Below, piece by piece: positions 8,495-20,570 of a DNA stretch of 50,985 nucleotides. This stretch comes from CAZEAN01 sp964510225 (GTDB lineage: Bacteria > Planctomycetota > Planctomycetia > Isosphaerales > Isosphaeraceae). The position numbers and the translations under genes were made by a program. Positions within the stretch are counted from its first letter, which is position 1. Each line of letters starts with the position of its first letter. Under the pieces are notes generated by a model. It made no database searches. It was not told where the DNA came from and saw only the letters and a program-made list of their open reading frames with translations. The stretch spans positions 1-50,985 of the forward strand of contig CAZEAN010000034.1 of the NCBI GenBank assembly GCA_964510225.1. Reading direction: 5' to 3'.

Positions 8495-10003
8495 ATGGCG
8501 ACGGTCCGTGTCGCTTGTACGAATCCGAACTGCGGGGCGTCGTTTAGCGTCGCTGAGTCCCATCTTGGACGCCGTGCACGTTGCAAGAAATGTGGCCGAC
8601 CTTTCGAGTTAACGACGATTTCGGACGTTGGAAAGCTCGGTGATGATGTACCGATGGTGGAGACACCGCTGGTCGGCTCGACCTTTGCCGATCGCTATCT
8701 GATCGAACGAGCACTTGGAGAAGGTGGGATGGGCTCCGTTTTCTTGGCGAAAGATCTTGAACTCGGGCGGCGGGTCGCCCTCAAAGTTCCTCATTTTGAT
8801 CCCGGCCAAGATGCGGGATTAATCAAACGATTCAAACGCGAGGCACGAGTCGCGGCCAGCTTCGACCACCCCTATCTCTTCCAGGTCTTTTATGTCGGTG
8901 AGTCGGGGGGGGCGTTCTACATAACCATGCCCTTCATCGAAGGTGAGACCCTCGCTGATCAAATCAAGAAGGGGCTCGTCATGCCCTCAGCGGCGATCGC
9001 GATCGTCCAAGCGATCGCCGCTGGTCTTGCCGAGGCACACCGAAAAGGCGTCACACACCGCGACCTCAAACCCGCAAACATTTTGATGAAGCGGGGGAAG
9101 ACACCAATTGTAGTAGACTTCGGGCTCGCCAAGCATGATGATCCGGAAGACTCGCTTCGGACAAAGTCGGGAGCGATCATGGGATCGCCGCATTACATGG
9201 CCCCTGAGCAAGTCAACGGGCAGAACCAGTTGATTGGCCCCCGCTCAGATATTTACTCCCTCGGGGTAATCCTCTACGAGTTACTCACTGGGACCAAACC
9301 GTTCCGAGGATCAACGGCCTCGGTTCTGGTTCAGATCGTAGGCGATGCCCCAAAACCTCCCTCAAAACTCCGCGCCCGGTTGGATCCGAAGCTCGATGCC
9401 ATTGTCCTCAAAGCGATGGCGAAAGATCCCGCCGCTCGCTATTCAACAATCAATTCCTTCTCGATAGCGCTCAAGTCGGTTGATTCGGCGGAATTGACCG
9501 AGTCCGCGACGAAGTCGGTCGCTAAAAGTCGCTGGTCCAACAAGCGACCTTCCTTTGCTACTTGGATTGTCGGGATTGTCATCGCGGCAGTGTTGCTGCT
9601 GGCTGCCGGCGTGATCCTCAAGATAACGACCGACCAAGGAACCGTAACACTCGATATTGCAGATCCCGATTCAGTTGGAGTGATCCTGATCGATGGCAGT
9701 GAAATTGCGCTGGATGTCCTCGGGGAGTCACTCAAATTGCAGGCTGGTGAACATGAACTGAAAGTCACGCGTCGGGACTTAATAGTTCAGACCCGCCAAT
9801 TCTCAATACAGCGTGGAGTTGAAACCGTCGTCACCGTTGACTACGAACCAAACGACCCCGGAGTTGAGACTCCAGCCTCGACGGTCAACACAACACCTGA
9901 GATCACCATCCCACCCGACGAGCCCGATCGTGAGGAAGTTCTCCAGCGTCCGGTCATTCAATCTGGCCCCTTGAACGCACCGGCATCGTTGAGCCCCAGA
10001 TAG
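8495..10003 (+). CDS. Membrane Ser/Thr protein kinase with N-terminal zinc ribbon and PEGA-like tail
   Basis: 502 residues. An N-terminal zinc-ribbon-like motif (Cys8, Cys13, Cys30, Cys33) resembles the MJ0042-type finger. The kinase domain runs about 68-330: GEGGMGSVF loop, Lys97, HRD 188-190, DFG 208-210, APE 236-238, all canonical. A membrane span lies at about 355-375, followed by a beta-rich PEGA-like extracytoplasmic segment (GTVTLDI, AGEHELKV) and a Pro/Thr-rich end. ATG 8495 has GGAAGGCAGGG upstream; a TTG at 8474 is open but less likely. The next locus is the wreck of a paralogue sharing the membrane and PEGA-like parts. Substrates unknown. Confidence 0.92.
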   Translation: MATVRVACTNPNCGASFSVAESHLGRRARCKKCGRPFELTTISDVGKLGDDVPMVETPLVGSTFADRYLIERALGEGGMGSVFLAKDLELGRRVALKVPHFDPGQDAGLIKRFKREARVAASFDHPYLFQVFYVGESGGAFYITMPFIEGETLADQIKKGLVMPSAAIAIVQAIAAGLAEAHRKGVTHRDLKPANILMKRGKTPIVVDFGLAKHDDPEDSLRTKSGAIMGSPHYMAPEQVNGQNQLIGPRSDIYSLGVILYELLTGTKPFRGSTASVLVQIVGDAPKPPSKLRARLDPKLDAIVLKAMAKDPAARYSTINSFSIALKSVDSAELTESATKSVAKSRWSNKRPSFATWIVGIVIAAVLLLAAGVILKITTDQGTVTLDIADPDSVGVILIDGSEIALDVLGESLKLQAGEHELKVTRRDLIVQTRQFSIQRGVETVVTVDYEPNDPGVETPASTVNTTPEITIPPDEPDREEVLQRPVIQSGPLNAPASLSPR

Positions 10004-10043
10004 CGAGCTGAGGGTAAGTCGAACCAACTTCACTGAACTCGAA

Positions 10044-10064
10044 CATCCAGAGCCAAACTGGATG
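10044..10064 (+). terminator. Possible weak terminator hairpin after the kinase gene
   Basis: Perfect 7-bp stem catccag/ctggatg around a 7-base loop, 41 bases after the kinase stop. There is no T tract after it, so it could as well be chance. Confidence 0.3.
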
Positions 10065-10085
10065 GAGCTGGCGTTCGGTGGCTAG

Positions 10086-10409
10086 ATCACTCCAGCGAGC
10101 AGAAAAAATCCACCATTAGCAGAACTTCTCCTGCAAACTCTCAAGGTGAAGCCTGTACTGCCCTCAAGGCGTTGCCGGGGGCTCGACAACCTACTTGATG
10201 ATGTACGTATAAAAGCGCTGTCGAAGATCCCCAGTGATCGATTTGAGTCGATGGAAGAGTTCGCGTCAGCCCTTGGTCGCATCATTGCCGAAGCTCCTAC
10301 GCAACTCCAACCTCTGACGGAGGATCAACCCGTCGAGTAGGTTTCGGTACAACCGGAACGACTCATTCCTATTACGAAACCAACCCACCGAGGATTTCAA
10401 ATCGGCTGA
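10086..10409 (+). pseudogene. Relic of a second Ser/Thr kinase (C-lobe end)
   Basis: After an in-frame TAG (10083-10085) the frame reads NPPLAELLLQTLKVKPVLPS and then RGLDNLLDDVRIKALSKIPSDRFESMEEFASAL, which is the end of a kinase C-lobe (compare LDAIVLKAMAKDPAARYSTINSFSIAL in the intact kinase upstream). The same frame is broken by TAG at 10338-10340 and TGA at 10407-10409, then runs straight into the hydrophobic segment at the start of the downstream open frame. Everything N-terminal to the C-lobe, including the active site, is gone. It is therefore the remains of a kinase-TM-PEGA-FGE gene. Confidence 0.7.
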
Positions 10410-10457
10410 AAGACGGGAGTCCTGCTACTTGCCGTAGCGTCCGGTTTCGTCGCCATC

Positions 10458-11603
10458 TTGGGAGGCGTCATCTTAAGAATGATGACGAATGAAGGCACCC
10501 TGACACTCGAGATCGAGAATAGTGAGTCGGTCAGGATGGTCCAAATTCACGGGCAGCGGATCGAACTTGACGTCCTCAACGGACCCTTGAAGTTCGGGGC
10601 CGGTGAGCACGAAGTGGAGGTGAGACGTTGGGGATTTTTGCCTCAGACCGTCCCGTTCTCGATCCGCCGCGGCGAGAAGACATTGGTGACTATTGATCAT
10701 ATCCCTAGAAGGAAGTCGCTTGCAGGTGATCCTCGCAACGAGATTGCTCCTGCCGCGAGTTTGGTGGGTGGCCCTCCGATACACAGGATACCTCATCCCT
10801 CGTCCTTAGTCGGTATAAGACCAGGACAGGAACAGTCTCTAACGAGTCTAGGGATGGTGTTTTGCTGGTGTCCCCCGGGGACATTGACGATGGGAAGTCC
10901 TCCGGATGAACCTGGACGAGATCGTGACGAAGATCAAGTGGAGGTCACACTCGCGCAAGGATTCTGGTTGGCGAGGCACGAAGTAACCCAAGAGGCGTTT
11001 CGCAGCGTCATGGGTGAGAACCCCAGCTGGTTCTCTTCGGCCGGAGGTAGTATTGAAAAGGTGTCGGGGCTTCACACAAGTCAGTTGACCGTCGAAATGG
11101 TGTCGTGGCACGAAGCTTTGGGGTTTTGCCAACGATTGACAGAGCAGGAGTCAAATGCGGGACGATTGCCTCTTGGCTGGAGCTACACTCTCCCGACCGA
11201 GGCACAGTGGGAATATGCCTGTCGCGCCGGGACGTTGACAGTAACTGCGTTCGGAGATTCACTCGGTAGCGACCAGGCTAACTTCAATGGAGCATTTCCC
11301 TGTCGGAATACGGTTATAGGTGACAACGTTGCACGTACTACAGTGGTCGGTAGCTATCCACCGAACAAATGGCGCTTCCATGATTTCCACGGTAAAGTCG
11401 CAGAGTGGTGCCGTGATGTTTACGTAAACAGACTACAAGGTGGTGTTGCCCCGATAAATCCATCGTCCGGAGCCCATCGAGTGATCCGCGGAGGTGGCTG
11501 GAGCTTTATGGGTCGGGATCTTCGTTCGGCCTCCCGTCAGGGTATTCCAACTGCGAGTAAACTCGGTGACGTTGGCTTTCGCTGTGCACTCGTTCAAGAG
11601 TGA
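10458..11603 (+). CDS. FGE-sulfatase-domain protein, C-terminal remnant of a kinase fusion
   Basis: Open frame of 381 codons, but its first possible start (TTG 10458) falls inside a hydrophobic segment that begins upstream in the same frame, so translation from here is doubtful. Residues to about 90 match the membrane/PEGA-like part of the intact kinase (GTLTLEI, GAGEHEVEV, FSIRRGEKTLVTID). From about 130 it is a sulfatase-modifying-factor (FGE/SUMF1) fold: GMVFCWCPPGTLTMGSP, FWLARHEVTQEAF, LPTEAQWEYACRAG, KVAEWCRDVY, RVIRGGGWSF. The Cys pair used by true formylglycine-generating enzymes is missing in the C-terminal part, so it is more likely a binding module. Stop codons upstream indicate a pseudogene tail, although the domain itself is undamaged. 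Confidence 0.65.
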   Translation: MGGVILRMMTNEGTLTLEIENSESVRMVQIHGQRIELDVLNGPLKFGAGEHEVEVRRWGFLPQTVPFSIRRGEKTLVTIDHIPRRKSLAGDPRNEIAPAASLVGGPPIHRIPHPSSLVGIRPGQEQSLTSLGMVFCWCPPGTLTMGSPPDEPGRDRDEDQVEVTLAQGFWLARHEVTQEAFRSVMGENPSWFSSAGGSIEKVSGLHTSQLTVEMVSWHEALGFCQRLTEQESNAGRLPLGWSYTLPTEAQWEYACRAGTLTVTAFGDSLGSDQANFNGAFPCRNTVIGDNVARTTVVGSYPPNKWRFHDFHGKVAEWCRDVYVNRLQGGVAPINPSSGAHRVIRGGGWSFMGRDLRSASRQGIPTASKLGDVGFRCALVQE

Positions 11604-11756
11604 CCATGACACAAGTGAAGCTGCGATGCTCCAGCGCACGAGCACAGACCAATACTGCTCGGATGATCCTGGTCGGCAGCTAGATTGCTCTAAGAGCGAG
11701 GGTTCCGCCTAATCCGTCTCTACTAATCTGAGATTCTACACAACAATCACCGATTA

Positions 11757-11800
11757 GATCAGCAACACTGGTGACACACCTGTCACCAGTGTTGCTGATC
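11757..11800 (-). terminator. Strong rpoC terminator hairpin (possibly bidirectional)
   Basis: A perfect 20-bp inverted repeat with a four-base loop (cacc, 11777-11780), beginning 24 bases past the rpoC stop. No long T tract follows on either strand. It also faces the FGE-like gene on the plus strand and may stop transcription from both sides. Confidence 0.8.
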
Positions 11801-11823
11801 GACTATTCGTCCAGGTCCTTGGA

Positions 11824-16119
<4,296 letters not shown>

Positions 16120-16312
16120 GGGGCACTCTCCTCTGCTTGGTTGGCGGCACTCGGGTGGGTTCAACACATGAGGTCAACGGGTCGACCGTCATGCATTCGA
16201 GAAAAGGGTCGATGTACGGGAGCAATGTCAGGCGCGGACATTAAAATGTGAAAGAAAGCAGTAAAACGCTGGCTCGCTGCTGAGTCAGGTGTTGCTGCTA
16301 AGAGTAGTTGAA

Positions 16313-16360
16313 GGACCAACCCTGCCGAACGAAGGGGATGCATCTCCCTCGGGTTGGTCC
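16313..16360 (-). promoter_or_regulatory. Hairpin in the rpoC leader
   Basis: Perfect 10-bp inverted repeat ggaccaaccc/gggttggtcc around 28 bases that include the self-complementary gatgcatc flanked by ggg and tccc, so a two-level stem is possible. It lies about 195 bases before the rpoC start. It could be an attenuator, a protein-binding leader or a transcript-stability element; no known family was recognised. Confidence 0.4.
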
Positions 16361-16568
16361 AGGGAATCGGACGGAATCTGCACTCCAATCGCTCCGTGAT
16401 CGCGGCACGTTCCGATCTCGCGTCCGTTCCACGCTAAAGTCGTCTCGGTGGATCCACCGTGACAAGGTTCCGTCGGAGTCTCGAAGGGAGTGATTCCGGC
16501 GGATTGTAATTTTCAATCGATGCACTCATGGCTCTAGGCGATCCTGCCAGGGAAGTCGACATCCACTG

Positions 16569-16597
16569 ATTATAGTTGCAAATTCCTGATTCTCCAA
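16569..16597 (-). promoter_or_regulatory. Sigma-70-type promoter for rpoC
   Basis: On the minus strand, -35 TTGGAG (16597-16592) and a consensus -10 TATAAT (16574-16569) are separated by 17 bases. Transcription would start near 16562, giving a leader of about 440 bases before rpoC. Confidence 0.5.
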
Positions 16598-16855
16598 GTC
16601 GATTTTTTTGAATATGCTTGACAGCGAAAATCTGCTCAGTGTGTATCGAGACTGACTCAGGTGATGCCCCGATGGTTCGCCCCGGAGCATTGCTCCAGAG
16701 TCGATGCACGTATGCGAAGTGTCATCGAACCGCTCTGCACATAGTTGATTTCTTTATTTGGTGCCTGAGCTCCAGGCGCGTACAGATTTAGTACCGTGCG
16801 AACACGATTCAATCATACTCTATGCTCAGAGAGTCGGCTTATTCATCCATCATTG

Positions 16856-17806
16856 TTATTGAGGCCAGAGTTGGTAGCCCTCGAGGGTCGTTTCGATCCG
16901 ATAGAGGCTGACGCCAGCAGTGATGTAGAGCGTCGCACGCTGTGGTCCGCCGAATTCCACGTTGGTCGGGGTCTCAGGGATCTGAATAAAGTCGATCGGT
17001 GTGCCATCAGGCTTATAGATGTAGACCCCGCCGAGACTACCAGCACCAGCAGCCGCAACAACGAGTCCATCTGTGGTGATCGTCATTCCGTCGATTCCTC
17101 TCCCGTTCCCGAAATCCTTGATTTTGCGTGGGTTGGAGACCGTACCCGTTTCGGTATCCAGATCGAGCCGGAACAGTGCGTTCCGCTCGGGACCGATGTC
17201 CGCCACGAAGAGTGTTTGGCCATCTGGCGAGACGACAAGGCCATTGGGTTTCAACGCGGGTGTTTCTAATCGGTGGACAGTACCGTCAGGGTCGATCCGA
17301 TAGACCGACTCCTGATCCAGCTCCCTAGGTTCGTCACCGCGATAACGTGGGTCTGTGAAGTAAATGCGGCCGCGTCCATCGACTGCGACATCATTCGGGC
17401 TATTGAACCGTTTCCCGCCGATGGAGTCGACAAGTGTCCTCACGATACCGTCTAGACCTGTGATCGAGACTCGGCGATTGCCTCCCGTTTTTGCTCCTTC
17501 TGCGGCGATCAGTCGGCCGCCAGATGTGAAGATCAGGCCGTTGGCACGCCCACTCGGCTCCCGAAACGTGGTCGTCTGACCGGTTGTCGGATCGAATCGG
17601 AGGATCCGGTTGCCGATGTCCGAGAAGAGAATTCCACCGCGCTCGTCCAATGCACCCCCTTCCGTGAAGGTTCCATCGGACCAGACCTTTTCAAGAGTTG
17701 CTTCGGGTTGGACAACTCCGGACGCAGCGTAAGAAGTCCGGGCAAACAAGAGCTTCGAGGAAACGATCAAGATCACGAAGAGAGATAGCCGAAGGCAGCA
17801 GGACAT
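16856..17806 (-). CDS. Secreted SMP-30/gluconolactonase-like beta-propeller protein
   Basis: 316 residues with a signal peptide at about 1-28 (ending SYAA). The mature protein has the six-bladed propeller pattern of the SMP-30/gluconolactonase/LRE family: GTFTEGGALDERGGILFSD at the start, GRANGLIF, FNSPNDVAVDGRGRIYFTDPRY (metal-site Asn and Asp region) and LKPNGLVVSPDGQTLFVAD. Probably a periplasmic lactonase acting on sugar-acid lactones; the exact substrate is not evident. ATG 17806 has GGGAG 8 bases upstream; the longer open frame to 17860 lacks this. Transcribed toward rpoC but separated by over 700 bases. Confidence 0.85.
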   Translation of the reverse strand: MSCCLRLSLFVILIVSSKLLFARTSYAASGVVQPEATLEKVWSDGTFTEGGALDERGGILFSDIGNRILRFDPTTGQTTTFREPSGRANGLIFTSGGRLIAAEGAKTGGNRRVSITGLDGIVRTLVDSIGGKRFNSPNDVAVDGRGRIYFTDPRYRGDEPRELDQESVYRIDPDGTVHRLETPALKPNGLVVSPDGQTLFVADIGPERNALFRLDLDTETGTVSNPRKIKDFGNGRGIDGMTITTDGLVVAAAGAGSLGGVYIYKPDGTPIDFIQIPETPTNVEFGGPQRATLYITAGVSLYRIETTLEGYQLWPQ

Positions 17807-18272
17807 TACCAATTCTCCCGATTGGTGAACGACTGTTAAACGTGCCAGCCTATTCATCATCTTGCGATGATGCTAGTGCCATTTCCAAAGACTTGAACTT
17901 TAGTGATGGATCGAAAGGTCGAAACGGGTCTCCGAAAACGTTTACGACGTGGGATTACTCTTGATCGAAAACAAACTGCTTGCAGCGACGAACGTGCAGG
18001 GGATAATAGATTCGCTTTGATCGAACGGCTCGGTCCTAACTTCCTAGTCATCCTCCGTGGCAAGAAAGAGGATGACGACTGCCCGCCTCTCGGCCGCTTT
18101 CCTCGGCAGTTATTCCTAGCACGACAGGTCCGGTACACGCCGGACGCTGCGTCGCAAACCGAGCTTCAGAAACACCTACGCCCCTTTTCGTTCGATCTAC
18201 TTGATCCGACATGGTACTTTTCGTCCCATAAGTCACATCATTGGGGGGCTGACTAAACCCAAGGTTTTTTCA
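17807..18272. other. Intergenic region between divergent genes
   Basis: 466 bases between the SMP-30-like gene and the methyltransferase. Open frames of about 90-117 codons exist on both strands but show no recognisable motif, no convincing ribosome site and arginine-rich composition typical of chance translation. Nothing else seen. Confidence 0.35.
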
Positions 18273-19433
18273 ATGATCGATCATGTTGCGAAGGCATCAA
18301 AGGCCGTCTATTCGAATGGTGTCGACCATTACCTCTCGAAGAATCGCCGCGATGGTGTGAAAGTTCACTGGGAAGAACCTTTTTCGCGCTCGGTTTATAA
18401 GAAAGCGATTGACTGGTCCATCGGTAACGAATCAGAACAGTCGACGGTTCGTGTAATGGACCTCGGGTGTGGGACCGGTGATGGATATCGACTGCTCGCC
18501 GAGGCGACCGATGATGAAATCAAGGAGATCCAATACGTTGGTCTCGACGCGAGTGAGTCGATGGTTGAAACTGCGAATGATCTCTACAAGGATCGTCCCG
18601 AGGTCGAATTTCGGTTCGGTGATATACGGACCGATATTCCCGACGAACCCTTCGATCTCTATCTCTCGTGCGGTGTTCCTTATTCTCACCTCACTCGAGA
18701 AGAGATGGCGGAGTCCCTCCGAACGATTTTCGGTTCAATCGTAGAACAAAAGCAGCGTGCTGCGGTGATTATCGATGTGCTCGGCCGGTACTCAATTGAG
18801 TGGACACCACACTGGCACGAGACGCGTTGGGACTACAATATGAGTTTCTTCGCTGCGTCGGAAACAAGTGCGCCGACACCGATGACGTTTTACGGGGCAG
18901 AAGATCTGGAGTCCGTCGTCCGTGAAAGTGTTGAGGCTGTAGGGAGTCCCCTCTGCCAGATCGACTATCACGACCGCTCAGTAAGTGTCGGACGACACAC
19001 CGCAACCTTGGCCTTCAATCAAGAGATTCCCGAATTTCGGAACTTGATCAATCGCCTCATCGACCCCGAATCGGAAACTGATCTCTCCGAGATGATCTTC
19101 CCGAACATCGAAGGGGACGCCCCTGTGGAGGTGCTTCGGTTCTTCGATGAGTTCGGTACGGCGTGGAACCAGTTGATCAAACGGACAGCGGAGAACATTG
19201 GCGAGTCGATCGGTTTAGATCGATTACCAGCGAGTGAATTGATGGATCCTGCTACTTCTCTGGTGGCGAAACTCGAAGAGGTAGGAGTCTGCTCCGATCC
19301 CCAGACTCGGGCAAGCGTGTTGGAGCCACTGCTGGCGGAGTGTCTCCGGAGATTGGAGCAGTCGAGCCAGCCAGGCCTTGGCGTCGGACACACGTTGATT
19401 GCCGTTGCGCATATCGACGCAACTGCTCTTTGA
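18273..19433 (+). CDS. SAM-dependent class I methyltransferase with C-terminal extension
   Basis: 386 residues. Motif I VMDLGCGTGDG lies at 61-71 and the acidic end of strand 2, YVGLDASESM, follows; FRFGDIR and FDLYLSCGVPYSHL fit motifs II-IV. The methyltransferase fold takes roughly residues 40-260; the last ~120 residues (helical, with a DRLPASELMDPATSLVAKLEEVG stretch) are an extra domain of unknown role. ATG 18273 is preceded by AAGG at 8 bases; an upstream in-frame ATG at 18201 seems too far out. surE starts 18 bases after the stop, so the two are probably cotranscribed. Substrate not predictable. Confidence 0.82.
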   Translation: MIDHVAKASKAVYSNGVDHYLSKNRRDGVKVHWEEPFSRSVYKKAIDWSIGNESEQSTVRVMDLGCGTGDGYRLLAEATDDEIKEIQYVGLDASESMVETANDLYKDRPEVEFRFGDIRTDIPDEPFDLYLSCGVPYSHLTREEMAESLRTIFGSIVEQKQRAAVIIDVLGRYSIEWTPHWHETRWDYNMSFFAASETSAPTPMTFYGAEDLESVVRESVEAVGSPLCQIDYHDRSVSVGRHTATLAFNQEIPEFRNLINRLIDPESETDLSEMIFPNIEGDAPVEVLRFFDEFGTAWNQLIKRTAENIGESIGLDRLPASELMDPATSLVAKLEEVGVCSDPQTRASVLEPLLAECLRRLEQSSQPGLGVGHTLIAVAHIDATAL

Positions 19434-19451
19434 TTGAGAAAAGCAGGTTCA

Positions 19452-20147
19452 ATGAAGATTCTTGTAACCAATGACGATGGGATCGATGCGGGTGGCATCT
19501 GGGCACTCGCTGAAGCTGCGCGGATGTTTGGTGATCCTGTTGTCGTTGCCCCGGCAGAAGTGCTGTCGGGGTGTAGCCACCAATTCACCTGGGATCGACC
19601 CTTCCAGGTCCACGAGCGGCCTGACGGGAGCTATGTGGTAGCTGGCACGCCAGCCGATTGCGTCCGAGTTGGGCTTAGCGTGATCGCTCCCGATACTGCG
19701 CTGGTGCTTTCGGGGATCAATGCCGGTGAGAACCTGGGACTCCACAATAGTCTCGCTTCAGGGACCGTCGCTGCCGTCCGTGAAGGAGTGTTGCACGGTA
19801 CCCCCGGGATCGCTCTCTCCCACGACTGCCTTGATAAGTCTGCGATCGACTGGAAGCGTCCAGTCCATTGGGCGAGAGAAGTGCTGGATCTTTTGATTCC
19901 ACGCTCACCCGGCCCTGGTTCATTTTGGAGTGTGAACTTCCCGATCCTCGGTGCTGAGTCACCCGAGCCTCAGATCGCTTTTTGTGCACTCGACCCCACG
20001 CCACTTCCAATTCCCTTCGATAGGAACGGTACAGAGCACCGATGGTCCGGTGACTACCGGGTCCGGCCCAAAGTCCCTGGTATGGATCTTGACCTCTGTT
20101 TCAAGGGCAACATAACTATCACTCGGCTCACGATGGGACTCAGCTAA
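19452..20147 (+). CDS. surE: 5'/3'-nucleotidase SurE
   Basis: 231 residues, typical SurE length. The N-terminus MKILVTNDDGID carries the metal-binding Asp8-Asp9 pair; SGCSHQ gives the conserved Ser, SGINAGENLG the metal-binding Asn, and SGTVAAVREG the family signature. Hydrolyses nucleoside monophosphates (and in some species short polyphosphate), helping stationary-phase survival. Placed 18 bases after the methyltransferase stop with GCAGG before ATG 19452. In many bacteria surE neighbours the methyltransferase gene pcm; here a different methyltransferase takes that place. Confidence 0.95.
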   Translation: MKILVTNDDGIDAGGIWALAEAARMFGDPVVVAPAEVLSGCSHQFTWDRPFQVHERPDGSYVVAGTPADCVRVGLSVIAPDTALVLSGINAGENLGLHNSLASGTVAAVREGVLHGTPGIALSHDCLDKSAIDWKRPVHWAREVLDLLIPRSPGPGSFWSVNFPILGAESPEPQIAFCALDPTPLPIPFDRNGTEHRWSGDYRVRPKVPGMDLDLCFKGNITITRLTMGLS

Positions 20148-20570
20148 GGCGTTCGACCAAATAGCCCCGCTCGCGTCAACTCAACGTCGGCGATTCCTCT
20201 GGGCTCGGTGTTTGTGATGACACGATAGGCCACCACAGTGATTGCTGACAACAAAGCTCTGAAGGCCCGGATCCTCGGACTCCCGCTTCATCGATCCGGT
20301 GGATCAAAATCGGACGCGGCGAACTTGCCATCGAAGGTGATTCAGCAGACTCACTCAAACCCAAGTTGGCCGTGTGTCCTCTCCCTCGTCCAGATCATCT
20401 GGATCTGGTAAGGAACCCAACCAGTTCGATTCATCGAGTGGTTGAACCTTCGATTCGAAGCTTGGTAGCCCCTAATTGCGCCAATCTCAGAGAATCTTGT
20501 ATCGAATTCGAAGGTTCGCGCATCTTCAAGTCAGAGGATCATCCTCCTTGAAACCGCAGAGAGGCAATCG
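20148..20570. other. Intergenic region upstream of the sigma factor
   Basis: 423 bases. A 10-bp inverted repeat, gaaccttcga (20444-20453) and tcgaaggttc (20508-20517), lies 54 bases apart just before the sigma factor gene and might be a regulatory structure. No gene fragment or RNA gene was recognised. Confidence 0.35.

Larger units (their letters stand above)
16120..16855. other. Long rpoC leader/upstream region
   Basis: 736 bases between rpoC and the SMP-30-like gene. It holds a good sigma-70-like promoter for rpoC and a hairpin in the resulting ~440-base leader, both listed separately. On the plus strand TTGACA (16618) and GTGTAT (16641) are 17 bases apart, a weak promoter look-alike with no gene after it. 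No rpoB fragment or ribosomal protein gene was found. Confidence 0.5.

Noticed and set aside
16618..16646. TTGACA-N17-GTGTAT promoter-like pair on the plus strand in the rpoC leader region
   Set aside because: Nothing plausible lies downstream in that direction for 1.6 kb and the -10 is poor.
17903..18256. 117-codon frame before the methyltransferase
   Set aside because: No ribosome site, no motif and a competing frame on the opposite strand; left as non-coding.
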